Positions 43,647 to 52,990 of a stretch of 64,000 nt of DNA are shown one piece after another. Below the pieces are notes generated by a model. The model was not told where the DNA came from and made no database searches. It was given only the letters and a program-made list of their open reading frames with translations. Each line of letters starts with the position of its first letter. Position 1 is the first letter of the stretch. The DNA comes from Niabella sp. (GTDB taxonomy: Bacteria; Bacteroidota; Bacteroidia; Chitinophagales; Chitinophagaceae): assembly GCF_030150205.1 (NCBI RefSeq), contig NZ_JASLGT010000017.1:280050-344049 (forward strand), given 5' to 3'. The translations under genes were made by a program, and so were the position numbers.

Positions 43647-46600
43647 TTAATTTTCGGAGTTGATAGAAAGATTGGGATCGACCGGTGTTACACTGCTTTT
43701 GGTTTCTTTCGGATTGAACAAAAGATAAAGACAGGGTAGCACGATCAATGTAAGCAGGGTAGCGGAAATGAGTCCGCCAATCACTACTGTTGCCAGGGGA
43801 CGCTGTACTTCGGCTCCCGCACCCTGGCTCAATGCCATAGGTAAAAAGCCGAGGGATGCAACGGCTGCAGTCATGAGTACCGGACGCAAACGCGTCATAG
43901 CCCCTGTTATCACCCGCCGGTAAATGTTTTGTTCGCCCTCCGTTTTTAATTGGTTAAACGTACCCACCAGTACAATACCATTAAGTACGGCTACTCCAAA
44001 CAATGCAATAAAGCCTACACCGGCGGAGATGCTGAAGGGCATACCACGGATAACCAGGGCGCAAATGCCGCCAATGGCACTTAGCGGAATGGCTGTAAAG
44101 ATCAATAAGGCCTGTTTTACAGAATGGAAGGTGAAATACAAGAGTGCAAATATGAGGAGCAGGGCTACCGGAACCGCGATCTGCAAACGGGCCGATGCCT
44201 CTTTCAAATTTTGAAAGGTGCCGCCAAACGTGGTGTAGTAGCCGGAGGGAAGCTGGAAGCGCGGCTGCTTCAGCAATTGCTGTATCTCTTCCACTACGCT
44301 TTCAACATCGCGGTTGCGTACATTAAACCCGATCACGATCCGGCGCTTGGCATCTTCTCTTGTGATCTGTGCCGGTCCTTCTTTAAAATGGACGGCCGCC
44401 AGTTCTGAAAGTGGTACCTGGTGACCGGCCGGTGTTGGAACAAACAGGGAGGCCACGCTTTCGAGTGAGCTCCGGTAGGCACTGTCTACACGCACTACCA
44501 GGTCAAATTTACGTTCGTTCTCAAAGATCACCCCGGCGGCGGTACCGGCAAAGGCGGTGGTTACCACATCATTGATGGCCGCAATGTTCAGCCCGTAACT
44601 GGCGATACGCGCACGGTCGTATTCAATAGTGATCTGGGGCAGGCCGGCGATCCGCTCGATCTGTGGTGAGGAAACGCCCTTTATCTTACTGATGGCTTTT
44701 GTAACTTTTTGCGCCTGTTCCAGCAGGGTATCCAGGTTTTCACCAAAGATCTTCACCGCTACGTCCTGTTTGATGCCGGTCATGAGTTCATTAAACCGCA
44801 TCTGGATGGGCTGACTGGGTTCTGCAATAACACCCGGTAAGGTTTCCAGTTTTTCCTTCATCAGCTCCGCCATTTCCGAATAATTCTTCGTGGTGGTCCA
44901 TTCCCGTTTATCCTTCATAACCACGATCAGGTCGGAGGCGTTCATGGGCATGGGGTCCGTGGCTACATCCGCAGAACCGGTTTTGCCTACTACCATTTTT
45001 ACTTCGGGGAAGGTGCGCAGCAGTTTCTCAGCCTGGAATGCCGTTTCGATGGTTTGCGCCAGCGAGGTACCCTGCGGTAATCCAAACTCAATGGCATAGT
45101 CGCCCTCTTCCAGGCTGGGAATGAATTCGCCCCCGATGCGTGTAAACAGCAATACCCCACCCACAAACAATACCAGGGCAATGGCTGCCACCGTTTTCTT
45201 AACGCGGAGCGTTTTTTGCAAAATGGGATGGTAGAACCGTTGCAGACGCTGCATCATGCGATCGGAAAAGGTTTCCTTCTGCGCTCCTTTTTTTGAAAGG
45301 AACAGGGCACACATCATGGGGATATACGTAAGTGAAAGCAGCAAGGCGCCCAGGATGGCAAAGCTTACGGTTTGCGCCATCGGACGGAACATCTTGCCTT
45401 CGATGCCTACCAGGGTAAGGATGGGCAGGTATACAATAAGGATGATGATCTCTCCAAAGGCCGCGCTGCTCCTGATTTTGGAGGCTGCCTGGAATACTTC
45501 AGTATCCATCTGCTGCTGCGTCAATCGCTGCATGCGTTTTTTGTTATAGAGGTGATGGAGGGTGGCTTCTACAATGATCACGGCTCCGTCTACAATCAGT
45601 CCGAAATCGATGGCGCCCAGGCTCATCAGGTTGGCACTTACGCCAAAAAGGTTCATCATTCCCAATGCAAATAAGAGCGAGAGGGGAATGGCGGACGCTA
45701 CAATAAGCCCTGCGCGTAGGTTTCCCAGGAAAAGCAGTAATACAAAGATCACAATCAGCGCACCTTCGATCAGGTTTTTCTCCACGGTGCCAATGGCCCG
45801 GTTCACCAGGGCGCTGCGATCGAGAAAAGCTTCCACTTCTACATCTGCCGGCAGGGATTTTTGTATGGATAACATCCGCTCTTTTACCCGCTTCACCACT
45901 TCGTTACTGTTGGCGCCTTTCAACATAAGTACGATTCCGCCTACCACTTCTTTTTCCCCGTTGTAGGTGAGCGCGCCGTACCGCGGGGGCGATCCGAACC
46001 GGACGGTGGCTACATCCTGCACCAGGACCGGAATACCGTTGGAGGCCGTCTTGATGACCATATTTTCGATATCCCTGAAATCGCGGGCCATACCAATGCC
46101 CCGGATAAAATAGGCATTGGGTTTTTTATCAATATAGGCGCCGCCGGTATTCTGGTTGTTTTTTTCAAGGGCTGCAACGACCTCTGGTATCGTAACGTTC
46201 ATAGCCTGTAACCGGTCCGGGTTCAGGCTTACTTCGTATTGTTTGGTAATACCCCCAAAGCCACTGATCTCGGCCACGCCTTCAATACCGGCCAGCTGGC
46301 GCGCTACAATCCAGTCCTGGAGCGTGCGCAGGTCCATGGGTGTATATTTTTGTTCGCTACCCTTTTTGGGGTGTAACACATATTGATAGATCTCGCCCAA
46401 ACCGGTGGTAACCGGTGCAATACCCGGACTGCCCATTCCTGGCGGGATCTGTTTTTCGGCGTCTTTCAGTTTTTCGCCAATGAGTTGCCGGGCAAAATAA
46501 ATGTCTACATTGTCCTTGAACACAATGGTGATCACGCTTAACCCGAATCGGGAAAAAGAACGCATTTCTACCACATTAGGAAGGTTGGCCATTACCCGTT

Positions 46601-46808
46601 CAATAGGACTGGTTACAAACTGCTCTACTTCCTGGGCGGCCAGGGTGGGCGATTGGGTGATGATCTGCACCTGGTTGTTGGTGATATCGGGAAGTGCATC
46701 AATCGGCAGTTTGCCGGCACTCCAGGTTCCCCAGATCACCAGGGCCAGGGTGCATACGGCAATAACCAATTTGTTTTGTATACTGAAACGTATGATTTTT
46801 TCTAACAC
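43647..46808 (-). CDS. CzcA-type heavy-metal RND efflux pump
   Basis: The best start is the GTG at 46808 (read M, then LEKIIRFSIQNKL), the usual family N-terminus; the frame runs 38 codons further as nonsense. The 1,053-residue pump has 12 helices and two large periplasmic loops. The fourth-helix motif is D401-F-G-L-I-V-D407-G-A-V-I-I-V-E414, the charged pattern of divalent-cation (Zn/Co/Ni/Cd) pumps and not of CusA silver/copper pumps. It drives metal out by proton antiport, with the TolC- and CzcB-type proteins encoded directly downstream. Confidence 0.94.
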   Translation of the reverse strand: MLEKIIRFSIQNKLVIAVCTLALVIWGTWSAGKLPIDALPDITNNQVQIITQSPTLAAQEVEQFVTSPIERVMANLPNVVEMRSFSRFGLSVITIVFKDNVDIYFARQLIGEKLKDAEKQIPPGMGSPGIAPVTTGLGEIYQYVLHPKKGSEQKYTPMDLRTLQDWIVARQLAGIEGVAEISGFGGITKQYEVSLNPDRLQAMNVTIPEVVAALEKNNQNTGGAYIDKKPNAYFIRGIGMARDFRDIENMVIKTASNGIPVLVQDVATVRFGSPPRYGALTYNGEKEVVGGIVLMLKGANSNEVVKRVKERMLSIQKSLPADVEVEAFLDRSALVNRAIGTVEKNLIEGALIVIFVLLLFLGNLRAGLIVASAIPLSLLFALGMMNLFGVSANLMSLGAIDFGLIVDGAVIIVEATLHHLYNKKRMQRLTQQQMDTEVFQAASKIRSSAAFGEIIILIVYLPILTLVGIEGKMFRPMAQTVSFAILGALLLSLTYIPMMCALFLSKKGAQKETFSDRMMQRLQRFYHPILQKTLRVKKTVAAIALVLFVGGVLLFTRIGGEFIPSLEEGDYAIEFGLPQGTSLAQTIETAFQAEKLLRTFPEVKMVVGKTGSADVATDPMPMNASDLIVVMKDKREWTTTKNYSEMAELMKEKLETLPGVIAEPSQPIQMRFNELMTGIKQDVAVKIFGENLDTLLEQAQKVTKAISKIKGVSSPQIERIAGLPQITIEYDRARIASYGLNIAAINDVVTTAFAGTAAGVIFENERKFDLVVRVDSAYRSSLESVASLFVPTPAGHQVPLSELAAVHFKEGPAQITREDAKRRIVIGFNVRNRDVESVVEEIQQLLKQPRFQLPSGYYTTFGGTFQNLKEASARLQIAVPVALLLIFALLYFTFHSVKQALLIFTAIPLSAIGGICALVIRGMPFSISAGVGFIALFGVAVLNGIVLVGTFNQLKTEGEQNIYRRVITGAMTRLRPVLMTAAVASLGFLPMALSQGAGAEVQRPLATVVIGGLISATLLTLIVLPCLYLLFNPKETKSSVTPVDPNLSINSEN

Positions 46809-46971
46809 ATGAATGTGATTTAATGATAAAAGACAGTGATGCCTTTTCAGGCGCACTAAAATAAGGGGATGTGATGGCGCGGCAGCACAGGTACCAATGA
46901 TTCCGCGCTGATGCATGTGCATGAGTGCGGGTACAATATGGGCTTACAAGACTGGCCCATCGCCAAAAAAA

Positions 46972-47295
46972 TCAGCAAACGGGTTTGGGAGGCTGCCAGA
47001 TCCGGGCGGTGAAACCGGCAAGATACTGGTCTGCATAAAGGGCGGTTTTAAAACCAGCAGGAACAATGGTTCCGGATATAACGGCGGGTGCCAGGGGGAT
47101 TTTTGCCACAACAGTATTGCAGCAATTACACAAACAAAGCGGTGTGCAATGTTCGGTGGTATGGGTATGATGATCGGAAGCTGTCTGAAGGGTGGTTACC
47201 ACACCACCGCCCTTACAGGCATCCCCGCTATCGGAGCAGGGTATAGCGGTAAGCGATAACAGGTAAAACCCAAAAAGAAACAGGAACCATTTCAT
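46972..47295 (-). CDS. DUF6660-like Cys/His-rich small protein, first gene of the metal-efflux operon
   Basis: The start at 47295 (MKWFLFLFGFYLLSLTAIPC) gives a signal peptide; an ATG at 47304 lies inside the promoter. The 107-residue protein has a His-rich stretch (TASDHHTHTTEHC) and a Cys cluster (CTPLCLCNCC), then ends in a conserved ARIWQPPKPVC. Proteins like this stand before CzcA-type pumps in many Bacteroidota and may bind or sense the metal; I assign DUF6660 from memory. A 163-base gap leads to CzcA. Confidence 0.8.
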   Translation of the reverse strand: MKWFLFLFGFYLLSLTAIPCSDSGDACKGGGVVTTLQTASDHHTHTTEHCTPLCLCNCCNTVVAKIPLAPAVISGTIVPAGFKTALYADQYLAGFTARIWQPPKPVC

Positions 47296-47301
47296 TGAAT
47301 G

Positions 47302-47333
47302 CAAAGCTAAATCATCGGGCTTTGACGAACAAA
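47302..47333 (-). promoter_or_regulatory. Strong promoter of the metal-efflux operon
   Basis: On the minus strand TTTG (47330-47333), 20 bases, then TAGCTTTG (47302-47309) give both Bacteroidota elements with good spacing. The -7 box ends six bases before the ATG at 47295, so the message should be leaderless or nearly so. Confidence 0.75.
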
Positions 47334-47479
47334 TATTCCGGAGAGTTTTAATGTAACCATAGTGCAGAATTGCGAGAGAAGCCTTTAGCTATCAGTTTTC
47401 AGTGATCAGCTTTTAGTCACAGCCTTTAGCAATCAGGATGCATTCTCTTTCTTGAAGTACGAATTGATTTTTGTTATTT

Positions 47480-47762
47480 GATTTTTGTATTTTTCAACTA
47501 CCAACCCGAGCCGGATTTAGCATCAGACATTTAGAATTTAGAGCTTAGTATTTAGCATTTAAATTGGTTCTTGCCATTTGATTTTTGTATTTTTCAACTA
47601 CCAACCCGAGCCAGATTTTAGTATCCGCCATTTAGAATTTAGTGCTTTGTATTTAGTATTTAAATTGTTTTTTGTTATTTGATTTTTGTATTTTTTAATC
47701 AATTGCCGGAGCTGGATTTTAGCATCAGACATTTGGAATTTAGATTTTAGGATTTAGAATTT
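47480..47762. repeat. Three tandem copies of an AT-rich unit of about 100 bp
   Basis: Units begin with GATTTTTGTATTTTT at 47480, 47580 and 47681 (periods 100 and 101). Each contains ATTTAGAATTTAG-type words. The third copy runs into the patatin gene, whose stop (47740-47742) and last seven or so codons lie within the repeat. Related words occur near 48560 and 50150-50270. The stretch 47334-47479 shows AT-CAG words but no gene. Confidence 0.85.
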
Positions 47763-48549
47763 GCCTCCGGTATCCCTTTTCTTCCAGTACCTTCACTGCA
47801 TGTTGATAAGTAATGTCCAGCATCTGCGGAATACCTCTTTTATCAAAAAGGCTGAATTGTGTCATCCCCGGCGGATCAAAAAATAAATCACAGGCATGTG
47901 CTTTAGAATAAACAGATTTTCCGATAGCCAGGTGCACCACCCGGTCAAATACCTTACGGGCACTTATTTTTTTCATATCGTCATACACCAGTGAATTTAC
48001 ATGCGAGCCGATCAGCACATCGCATTTACTGTAAATAGGTTCAATCGGAAAATTATTCAGGATGCCGCCATCCATATACACTTTTTCGCCAATCCGGATC
48101 GGGGGAAAAATATAGGGAATACTTGCCGAAGCCAGCAAGGCCTGGAAGAGTTTGCCATCGGAGAAGTATTCTGTTCTGCCGTTGGTAACCTCCGTTGCGG
48201 CCGCATATAAAGGAACGTTGAGCACATTGAAATTGTCATCCGGAAAAGATTCTTTAAACAGCCGTTGTAAAAAAACGGTATTAAAGATGCCGGTAGTGCC
48301 CAGGCGGAAAGACGACCGGGAGAAAAAAGAGGTCTTTATCACGATCTCCTGCATCTGATCGGGAGAATAGCCGGCGGCATAAAAGGCGCCAATAATGGCA
48401 CCGGCGCTGGTTCCGGATATGATGCCGGGTTTAAGGCCAAACGCTTCCAGTGCTTTTAATACGCCGATATGTGCTACGCCACGCATGCCGCCGCCGGAAA
48501 GGGTAAGCCCGATGATCTTTTGTTTTTTTCGGAATGAGAAGAGGCTCAT
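47740..48549 (-). CDS. Patatin-like phospholipase (RssA type)
   Basis: The 269-residue protein has the complete patatin active site: oxyanion loop SGGGMRG (residues 18-24), nucleophile S48 in GTSAG, and the dyad Asp in DGGILNNFP. There is no signal peptide. It is a cytoplasmic or membrane-associated lipid acyl hydrolase of the bacterial RssA subgroup. The last residues (QILNPKI) are encoded by the third copy of the downstream tandem repeat, so the C-terminus may have been extended by repeat DNA. Confidence 0.93.
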   Translation of the reverse strand: MSLFSFRKKQKIIGLTLSGGGMRGVAHIGVLKALEAFGLKPGIISGTSAGAIIGAFYAAGYSPDQMQEIVIKTSFFSRSSFRLGTTGIFNTVFLQRLFKESFPDDNFNVLNVPLYAAATEVTNGRTEYFSDGKLFQALLASASIPYIFPPIRIGEKVYMDGGILNNFPIEPIYSKCDVLIGSHVNSLVYDDMKKISARKVFDRVVHLAIGKSVYSKAHACDLFFDPPGMTQFSLFDKRGIPQMLDITYQHAVKVLEEKGYRRQILNPKI

Positions 48550-48656
48550 GGTGAATTAAAGAATATAAAATCTAAAATAAGGAATTTAAAATTTCTGCAG
48601 CGAAGATGTTTTCAATGAGACGTCGCCGGCAACGAATACGCTCCTTCATTACGGTA

Positions 48657-48868
48657 GGCTTTTACCGCAAAGGTCACAAGGGACTCGCAAGGAATACGCC
48701 ATGGAATTGTTAGGTCATTACTGAAAACGCTTCGCGTACATTGCGAAACACGTTGCGTACATTGCGGTTTGGCTTTTACCGCAAAGGTCGCAAGGGATCC
48801 GCAAGGAGTGCTATGGAATTGTTAGGTCATTACTGAGAACTCTTTGCGTACATTGCGGTTGTACTTTT
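48657..48868. repeat. Intergenic direct repeat of about 114 bp, two copies
   Basis: GGCTTTTACCGCAAAGGTC begins copies at 48657 and 48771; both continue with GGAATTGTTAGGTCATTACTG and GCGTACATTGCGG. The interval 48550-48915 holds no gene. Confidence 0.8.
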
Positions 48869-48915
48869 TCCGCAAGGGGCGCTATGCCATGTTCTATAAA
48901 GTTTGAAACAGTCGG

Positions 48916-50109
48916 CTATTGTTCAAACAATGCAAAGCTGCCTCCCGTCCAGGTTTTGTCCTTGTTAAAACGTACGCCGATCATTTTGCCTTTACTCAAC
49001 CGCGCCAGGTTATTCACCGGCCGGGGCCTTGCGGCGCCTTCTTCCCAAAAATAAAAAATGCGTATCTCCGACTTGGCCGGCTCGTCGGGAGTTTGAATGA
49101 CGGCGGCATATTCCACTTTTTTCTGCAGGATCCAGTTTTCGGGGTCTTTAATGGCCCGGATATCTTCGGGTGTTACGTCAATAACCACCCCCTGTCCTGC
49201 AAAAGAAAACAAGGGCTTTAATACATAGTGTTCCAGGTCTGCGGGAATTGTTTCCAGGTCGCTCAAAAAACGGGTCTCCGGTATATTGGGATGATGGATC
49301 ATTGGCAGGGTGAATTTGCTGATCCGGTAAAACCAGTTGGGATGGGTAACCCATTCCACATCCAGCGCTTCAAACAGGATCTTCGCCTTTTCCTGGATGG
49401 CAGCTTCCTGCTGTTGCAGCTCGTCAAAGATCACCCGGTTATAGATCCGTTTGATCCGCGTTTCCTTTCCGTCTTTCAGGTAAAACAACTGATTTCCTTT
49501 TTGGATCAGTTCGGTAATACAAACCATTTTTATACCCAGGTAATCTTCCGTACAATAAAAATCAATATTGGTTTTTTGCTGTTGGGGAAAGAGCTCCAGC
49601 AGGACCACGTTTTCCGGGTCTTCCGCTGCGATCACGATCCTGCGGAAGAGCTCCAGGTACGTTTCCCGGTTTAATCCGCCCAGGTAAGAGGAATAGCCCG
49701 GAGGAATACCGAAATGCGCATCAAAAACATCATCCAGCAGCACCTGGTAACCAAAGAGGGTGGGGAAGCCCTGCATTTCTATAAGCTGCGGTTCCAGTTC
49801 ACCGGCGGCATTCCGGCAAACGCCAAAATCGAAGGCAATAAAATGCGGGTGCTCATTTTCATTGGGAACTCTGAAATTTTTTGGTATGGCCCGTTCTGTT
49901 TGTTCCCTGAAATCGGGTCGGGTTAATACATCCACGATCTGCTCACAGGCATCGATCATTTGGCGGGAAAAGCCTTTGGATACAAAAACGGGTGTTTCTG
50001 CAATCCGGAACTGGATCGGGCTGCGATACCGGTTCAATGCCTGTACAAAATCCCTGAATTTTTCATCGGTGAATGCCGCATTATAAGCCTGTCTGAGTTC
50101 CGGAACCAT
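48916..50109 (-). CDS. ATP-grasp-like protein, function unknown
   Basis: The ATG at 50109 (MVPELRQAYNAAFTDEKF) is the first good start; the frame opens earlier at a TTG. The 397-residue protein is soluble. KPLFSFAGQGVVIDV near residue 300 and WILQKKVEYAAVI look like the glycine-rich loop and hinge strand of ATP-grasp ligases, and QLIEMQGFPTLFGYQ and EIRIFYFWEEG would hold metal-binding acids. Glutathionylspermidine-synthase-like enzymes are the nearest memory, but this is a weak resemblance. The substrate is unknown. Confidence 0.6.
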   Translation of the reverse strand: MVPELRQAYNAAFTDEKFRDFVQALNRYRSPIQFRIAETPVFVSKGFSRQMIDACEQIVDVLTRPDFREQTERAIPKNFRVPNENEHPHFIAFDFGVCRNAAGELEPQLIEMQGFPTLFGYQVLLDDVFDAHFGIPPGYSSYLGGLNRETYLELFRRIVIAAEDPENVVLLELFPQQQKTNIDFYCTEDYLGIKMVCITELIQKGNQLFYLKDGKETRIKRIYNRVIFDELQQQEAAIQEKAKILFEALDVEWVTHPNWFYRISKFTLPMIHHPNIPETRFLSDLETIPADLEHYVLKPLFSFAGQGVVIDVTPEDIRAIKDPENWILQKKVEYAAVIQTPDEPAKSEIRIFYFWEEGAARPRPVNNLARLSKGKMIGVRFNKDKTWTGGSFALFEQ

Positions 50110-50270
50110 AGTGTCAATTTGTGTTAACAAGATACTGCTTTAAATTCAGAAATTAATACTTGATATTAATATTTAGGATGCTGGACCTGAATTGGCAGTT
50201 GGGATTTGAGATGTGATATTTAGAATTTCAGTATACAGTATTTAACGCTTAGAATTTAAATTTTCCCCCG

Positions 50271-50278
50271 TTACTTTG
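50271..50278 (+). promoter_or_regulatory. -7-like element just before the ABC exporter gene
   Basis: TTACTTTG resembles TAnnTTTG with the TA shifted by one base. It ends five bases before the ATG at 50284, again implying a leaderless or near-leaderless message. Confidence 0.4.
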
Positions 50279-50283
50279 CAGTT

Positions 50284-52122
50284 ATGAAGCACTTAGGCGC
50301 GCTGGGCAAATATTTCTGGAAGTATCGGGTACGGTTGGGAGCGGGCATTCTTTTTGTGGCATTGTCCAATTATTTTAACGTATTGTCGCCTCAGCTGATG
50401 CGCTTTATCGTCAATTATGTAGATCAGTCACTGACCCTCACCGGCAACAATCATCTTACAGAAACCCGCGGCTATGATGTGCTGGTAAAGAAGATGGTGG
50501 AATGGGTGACGGGTTTTAGCAGTATTGCAAAAGTAGTGTTCATCGCCAGCATCATTATATTGATCATGGCATTGCTGCGGGGCTTTTTTATGTTCCTGAT
50601 GCGGCAGACCATTATTGTAATGAGCCGTCATATCGAATATGATCAAAAAAATGAGGTATATACCCAGTACCAGCGGCTGGACAGTCTTTTTTTTAAACAT
50701 CATACCACCGGTGACCTGATGAACCGTATTGCTGAAGATGTAAGCCGGGTGCGGATCTTTACCGGTCCGGCGATCATGTATATCGTGAACCTGGTTACGG
50801 TCATTGTGCTCAGCGTGTTTTTTATGGTACAAAGCAGCCTGGAGCTTACGATTTATGTGCTTATCCCGCTGCCAATACTGGCGGTGATCATTTATATTGT
50901 AAACAGCAATATTCATAAAAAGAGCGAAAAGATCCAGGCCGCGCTGTCGGACCTTACCACCAATGCGCAGGAATCTTATTCCGGGATCCGGGTGATCAAA
51001 TCCTTTGTTCAGGAAAATGCGATGTTCCGCTTTTTTGCCATCAACAGTGAGCAGTACCGGAAAAATGCCATAGCGCTGGCCCGGGTGGAAGCGATCTATT
51101 TTCCGTCGATCCAGCTCCTGATCGGCATCAGTACCTTATTTACCATCATGATCGGCGGACTTTATTATATCCAGCATGAGCATAACATCACCCTGGGAAC
51201 CATTGTAGAATTTATCGTTTATGTAAACATGCTCACCTTCCCGGTAAGTGCCATCGGACTAACGGCCAGTATGGTGCAGCGGGCTGCGGCATCTCAAAAG
51301 CGGCTTAATGAGTTCCTGGATATTGTGCCGGAAATAAAGAATGAAACGGGGGCCACACCGGTTGCGCTCGACGGTACCATCGCTTTTAACAAAGTCAATT
51401 TTACTTATCCAGATACCGGGATCCGGGCGTTGCAGCAATTTGATCTGAAGATCCGGAAGGGTGAAAAAATCGCCATAACGGGAAAGACCGGTAGTGGTAA
51501 AACAACGGTGGCGCAACTGCTGTTGCGGATGTATAATGCCGACGAGGGAACTATCGTGATGCATGAGCGCAATATCCGGGATATGGATGTGTTTGGACTG
51601 AGGGAGCAGATCAGTTATGTGCCCCAGGATGTATTTTTATTCAGTGATACGGTAGAGAATAATATCCGGTTCGGTAAGCCGGATGCTACAAGGGAAGAAG
51701 TGATTGCCGCCGCGGAAATAGCGGGCGTGGCCAGGGAGATCGACGGATTTGAAAAAGGATATGATACCATGATCGGTGAACGGGGGGTAACGCTCAGCGG
51801 TGGACAGAAACAACGGATCTCCATCGCGCGGGCCCTGATCAAGGAATCGGCCGTTATTATTTTTGATGATTCCCTGAGTGCCGTGGATGCAAAAACAGAA
51901 AAAGAGATCATGGGCCGGTTGAATGCATACCTGCATGAAAAAACGGCCATTATTATTACACACCGCGTGTTTTCACTGCTTTCGTTCGACCGGATTATTG
52001 TACTGGATGAGGGCCGGATTGTTGAACAGGGATCTCATGAAGCGCTGATGAAGATCCCCGAAGGATTTTATGCCCGCCTGTATCAACGGCAACAAATGGG
52101 ACTGGGAACGGAAGATGCATAG
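50284..52122 (+). CDS. ABC exporter, fused permease and ATPase (MdlB/LmrA type)
   Basis: The 612-residue half-transporter has six helices in residues 1-320 (type IV exporter fold, coupling motif HHTTGDLMNRIAEDVSRVR) and a C-terminal ATPase. Walker A is GKTGSGKTT, the Q loop VPQDVFLF, the signature LSGGQKQR, and the switch ITHR. Walker B reads IIFDDSLSAVD, with Asp at the position of the catalytic Glu, as in degenerate sites of heterodimeric exporters. No second half is encoded beside it. Substrate unknown; lipids or drugs are typical. Confidence 0.93.
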   Translation: MKHLGALGKYFWKYRVRLGAGILFVALSNYFNVLSPQLMRFIVNYVDQSLTLTGNNHLTETRGYDVLVKKMVEWVTGFSSIAKVVFIASIIILIMALLRGFFMFLMRQTIIVMSRHIEYDQKNEVYTQYQRLDSLFFKHHTTGDLMNRIAEDVSRVRIFTGPAIMYIVNLVTVIVLSVFFMVQSSLELTIYVLIPLPILAVIIYIVNSNIHKKSEKIQAALSDLTTNAQESYSGIRVIKSFVQENAMFRFFAINSEQYRKNAIALARVEAIYFPSIQLLIGISTLFTIMIGGLYYIQHEHNITLGTIVEFIVYVNMLTFPVSAIGLTASMVQRAAASQKRLNEFLDIVPEIKNETGATPVALDGTIAFNKVNFTYPDTGIRALQQFDLKIRKGEKIAITGKTGSGKTTVAQLLLRMYNADEGTIVMHERNIRDMDVFGLREQISYVPQDVFLFSDTVENNIRFGKPDATREEVIAAAEIAGVAREIDGFEKGYDTMIGERGVTLSGGQKQRISIARALIKESAVIIFDDSLSAVDAKTEKEIMGRLNAYLHEKTAIIITHRVFSLLSFDRIIVLDEGRIVEQGSHEALMKIPEGFYARLYQRQQMGLGTEDA

Positions 52123-52301
52123 CCCATTTTCCCGGAGCCGGCTACCCAAACAAAGAGCGATTCCCTTTCCCTGATTTTCACTCAAGCTTGAATGATATGC
52201 CCACAATCTGCGTTATAGATGCCTGATTTTGTGTATATAATAAAATGTTTAAGAAAATATGGTAAAACTTCAATAAATTTAATTTTTATTGAAAACATAC
52301 A

Positions 52302-52309
52302 TATATTTG
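52302..52309 (+). promoter_or_regulatory. -7 element of the DUF3276 gene
   Basis: TATATTTG is an exact TAnnTTTG match, 38 bases before the GTG start at 52347. Confidence 0.65.
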
Positions 52310-52346
52310 TTTGTGTATAAATCTTTCTACTTAAAAAAAGAAACAC

Positions 52347-52841
52347 GTGGAGAACGAGCATAACGATCGTAAATTGGAGAGCATCTACAGCAAGAGACTC
52401 CGTGCCGGAAAAAGAAGGACCTATTTTTTTGACGTAAGGTCTACCAAGGGGAATGACTATTACCTGACCATTACAGAAAGCCGCAAGCGTTTTGATGATA
52501 ACGGGTATGACCGTCATAAAGTGTTCCTGTATAAAGAGGATTTTAATAAGTTTTTGAAAGCATTGAATGAGGCAATCGATTATGTGAAAACAGACCTGAT
52601 GCCCGATTTTAATTTTGATGCATTTAATCATGAAGATTATGATGAAGAGGGGGGATCTGCAGCCTACCACCAACCGGCTCCGGTTGCTGCACCTGCTGTA
52701 ACCCCGGCTGCTCCGGAAGAAGAAGACATTGCACCCGCTGCACCTGTTGCCAGCGAAAAGCAGGAGGAGGAGATCAATATTCCTGCTCCACAGAACGATG
52801 CACCCGCTTCCAGCAATCATGAGGAAGTAGAAAAGTGGTAA
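52347..52841 (+). CDS. DUF3276 (PUR-alpha-like) nucleic-acid-binding protein
   Basis: The gene starts at GTG (M-E-N-E-H-N). Residues about 10-95 are the PUR-like domain found in nearly all Bacteroidota: IYSKRLRAGKRRTYFFDVRS, YYLTITESRKRF and HKVFLYKEDFNKFLKALNEA. It binds single-stranded nucleic acid in crystal relatives. The second half is a disordered tail rich in Pro, Ala and Glu (APAVTPAAPEEEDIAPAAP), about 65 residues. A strong promoter precedes and a terminator follows, so it is monocistronic and probably highly expressed. Confidence 0.93.
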   Translation: MENEHNDRKLESIYSKRLRAGKRRTYFFDVRSTKGNDYYLTITESRKRFDDNGYDRHKVFLYKEDFNKFLKALNEAIDYVKTDLMPDFNFDAFNHEDYDEEGGSAAYHQPAPVAAPAVTPAAPEEEDIAPAAPVASEKQEEEINIPAPQNDAPASSNHEEVEKW

Positions 52842-52868
52842 GACCTTTCTGAAAATAAAATTTTTGAG

Positions 52869-52903
52869 AATAAAGCCGTTCATAAAGGACGGCTTTATTT
52901 ATT
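52869..52903 (+). terminator. Rho-independent terminator after DUF3276
   Basis: An 11-bp perfect stem (AATAAAGCCGT / ACGGCTTTATT) with a 9-base loop is followed by TATTTATTTTA. It lies 27 bases after the stop. Confidence 0.85.
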
Positions 52904-52990
52904 TTATCTACTATTTGAAAATTTGAAGATGTGGGAATGGTTGGTAGATCTGCAAGCATGAAACCGAACCAGACCTGGAACATTAAACGG

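Noticed and set aside
52182..52883. Minus-strand 233-codon frame over DUF3276
   Set aside because: Antisense to a well-recognised gene and across its terminator and promoter.
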